Source of the DNA: Streptomyces sp. MUM 178J
GTDB taxonomy: Bacteria > Actinomycetota > Actinomycetes > Streptomycetales > Streptomycetaceae
Assembly: GCF_022414575.1 (NCBI RefSeq)
Contig: NZ_JADWYQ010000013.1
Span: 73,760-137,759 of the forward strand
Reading direction: 5' to 3'
Length of the DNA: 64,000 nucleotides
Shown here: positions 62,802-64,000 of the stretch, in pieces
Layout of the letters: the number at the start of each line of letters is the position of its first letter
Numbering within the stretch: the first letter of the stretch is position 1
Made by a program: the position numbers and the translations under genes
The notes under the pieces: generated by a model
Database searches by the model: none
The model's input: the letters and a program-made list of their open reading frames with translations, nothing else
What the model was told of the DNA's origin: nothing

Positions 62802-63566
62802 CTAAAAGCGACCTGCTCCAAGATCACGGGACACCGCTCTGGCGCACTCCCGCACCGCTGCGATCAGTTCGGAACGCAGTTCGCCGGAGTTGCACACCCG
62901 CTCCACGGCGCCGGTGATGGCGACCGCCCCGACCGGCATCCGGCGTCGGTCGTGGATCGGGGCGGCCACGGATGCCACGCCTTCCCAGGTCTCCTCCACA
63001 TCGGAGGCGTAGCCGCGGGCGCGCGTCTCGTCCAGCAGCAGCTCGAACTCCTCGAGCCCGGTGACGGTACGCGGGGTCAGGGCCTTGCGGTCCGCCTCGA
63101 TCGCCTCGCTGTGCGCCACGGGGTCGTAGGCGGAGAGGATCTTGCCCAGGGCGGTGCAGTGCAGCGGATGCATGGCCCCCACCTCCAGGACCTGCCTGCT
63201 GTCGTCGGGGCGGAAGACATGGTGGATGACCAGCACTCCGTGCTGGTGCAGTACGCCCAGATGGACGCTCTCGCCGCTGGAGCGGGCCAGATCGTCCGTC
63301 CACACCAGGGCGCGCGCCCGCAGCTCGTGCACATCGAGGTAGCTGTTGCCGAGCCGGAGCAGCTCCGCGCCCAGCTGGTACCGCCCGGAGATCTCCTCCT
63401 GCTCGACGAAGCCCTCGGCCTGGAGGGTGCGCAGGATGCCGTGGGCCGTGCCCTTGGCCAGCCCCAGCGAGGAGGCGATGTCGGACAGGCCCAGTCGCCG
63501 TTCCCCGCCCGCGAGCAGGCGCAGCACCGCTGCTGCCCGCTCGAGCGACTGGATGTTCTTCGCCAT
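62802..63566 (-). CDS. gylR: IclR-family glycerol regulator
   Basis: The 254-residue protein has an IclR winged helix (QSLERAAAVLRLL, SDIASSLGLAKGTAHGILRTL) and the IclR effector domain (MHPLHCTALGKILSAYDP, ITGAVERV). Length and position before glpFKD match S. coelicolor GylR, repressor of glycerol catabolism relieved by glycerol 3-phosphate. ATG 63566 (MAKNIQSLERA) fits the known 254-residue form. An operator copy lies 58 bp upstream, suggesting autoregulation. Confidence 0.93.
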   Translation of the reverse strand: MAKNIQSLERAAAVLRLLAGGERRLGLSDIASSLGLAKGTAHGILRTLQAEGFVEQEEISGRYQLGAELLRLGNSYLDVHELRARALVWTDDLARSSGESVHLGVLHQHGVLVIHHVFRPDDSRQVLEVGAMHPLHCTALGKILSAYDPVAHSEAIEADRKALTPRTVTGLEEFELLLDETRARGYASDVEETWEGVASVAAPIHDRRRMPVGAVAITGAVERVCNSGELRSELIAAVRECARAVSRDLGAGRF

Positions 63567-63623
63567 CGGCTCGGCCTCTTCTCTCCGCTTCTCAACTGCA
63601 GGACTCATGACGGCCCCGGCAGG

Positions 63624-63640
63624 GTTCGACAATGCTGAAC
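63624..63640. promoter_or_regulatory. GylR-type operator before gylR
   Basis: GTTCGACAATGCTGAAC has GTTC/GAAC ends and an inverted-repeat form. It lies 58-74 bp before gylR and nearly repeats the site before glpF. Confidence 0.75.
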
Positions 63641-63840
63641 AGTATCGGTCCATGTCGACCTTCCGTCACCGCACCACGCGTCCGCCGTGACCGCTGGAAC
63701 GGTAAACCCGCACGACAGGATGGCGTCCGCCCGCTGGACGCACTCGCCCCTTCAGGGGGCTGCCCGGCTACTCTGGCCCCGTGCGACTTCCACAGGAAGA
63801 CGCAAAGCCGACAGCCGTCGCATCCCAGGGAGTACATTCC

Positions 63841-64000
63841 ATGGCCTCGTCGCCGACCCCTTCCCCCGCCACCTCTGCCTCCGCCGCCTCTGCCTCCGCG
63901 GACAGCAGGACCCGAGCAGCAGCCCTCCGTGAAGCGTTGGCTTCGCGTGTGGTGGTGGCTGATGGTGCGATGGGCACGATGTTGCAGGCGCAGGATCCGT
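63841..64000 (+). CDS. metH: Cobalamin-dependent methionine synthase, N-terminus only
   Basis: ATG 63841 follows GGGAG at 63827-63831. After an Ala/Ser/Pro-rich leader of about 30 residues the sequence reads RVVVADGAMGTMLQAQDP, the start of the MetH homocysteine-binding barrel. It transfers a methyl group from methyl-tetrahydrofolate to homocysteine through B12. The rest lies outside the window. No B12 riboswitch is evident in the 200 bp upstream. Confidence 0.88.
   Translation, partial: MASSPTPSPATSASAASASADSRTRAAALREALASRVVVADGAMGTMLQAQDP

Noticed and set aside
63640..63840. B12 or SAH riboswitch before metH
   Set aside because: Hairpins such as GCGTCC/GGACGC are present, but no B12-box or SAH-aptamer core could be recognised.

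Overview
The window is about 70% G+C, with dense genes, GTG starts, overlapping stop/start codons, chaplins, mycothiol genes and a gylR-glpFKD cluster. It is a Streptomyces chromosome (very likely the genus; species not assignable). From memory, the order gylR-glpF-glpK-glpD-parJ-mshC-DUF3090-phosphomutase-chaplins matches the S. coelicolor SCO1657-SCO1675 neighbourhood.

Left part (1-18640), ordinary chromosome: a truncated secreted protein; a NamZ-type muramidase; an SDR-TetR pair convergent with a second TetR gene across a ten-copy 17-bp array; an acyl-CoA dehydrogenase-kinase pair (ACAD10/11 or Lva-like) whose promoter carries the same operator as the SDR gene; a metallo-hydrolase; a histidine-rich metal-binding protein; two DUF202 membrane proteins; a NUDIX hydrolase; a flavoprotein; a molybdopterin protein overlapping a cytochrome b; mycothiol-dependent formaldehyde dehydrogenase flanked by two gene remnants (gluconokinase and a metallo-hydrolase); a large SpoIIE-type phosphatase; and an RluA pseudouridine synthase.

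Middle part (about 19016-42150), accessory island ending at the 3' end of tRNA-Leu(GAG). One tightly spaced block encodes a soluble Ser/Thr kinase, a DrmD-like SNF2 helicase, a 1640-residue PglX/DrmMI-like adenine methyltransferase, a 2258-residue helicase with MZB/DUF1998-type zinc region and a nuclease-like domain, and a RelE-like/UvrD helicase fusion. It is followed by an AAA ATPase-HNH pair of the Septu (PtuAB) type, a strong hairpin terminator, a small kinase-like gene pair, a serine resolvase with a probable res site, and a truncated tyrosine integrase beside the tRNA. I read this as a composite anti-phage island related to DISARM, Druantia and Septu but matching none of them as I know them. 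Rare TTA codons in three of its genes suggest bldA (developmental) control. The methyltransferase carries a sharply lower-G+C recognition region.

Right part (42240-64000), chromosome again: M20 peptidase; a short chaplin and an unusual four-domain cell-wall-anchored chaplin; DUF5703; a RecD2-like protein with a lost P-loop; aldo/keto reductase; LLM oxidoreductase; ferritin-like protein; the conserved phosphomutase-DUF3090-SCO1664 set leading to mshC; parJ (PAC2 family); a FadR-type regulator with a palindromic operator; the glpFKD glycerol operon with gylR and two matching GylR-type operators; and the start of metH.
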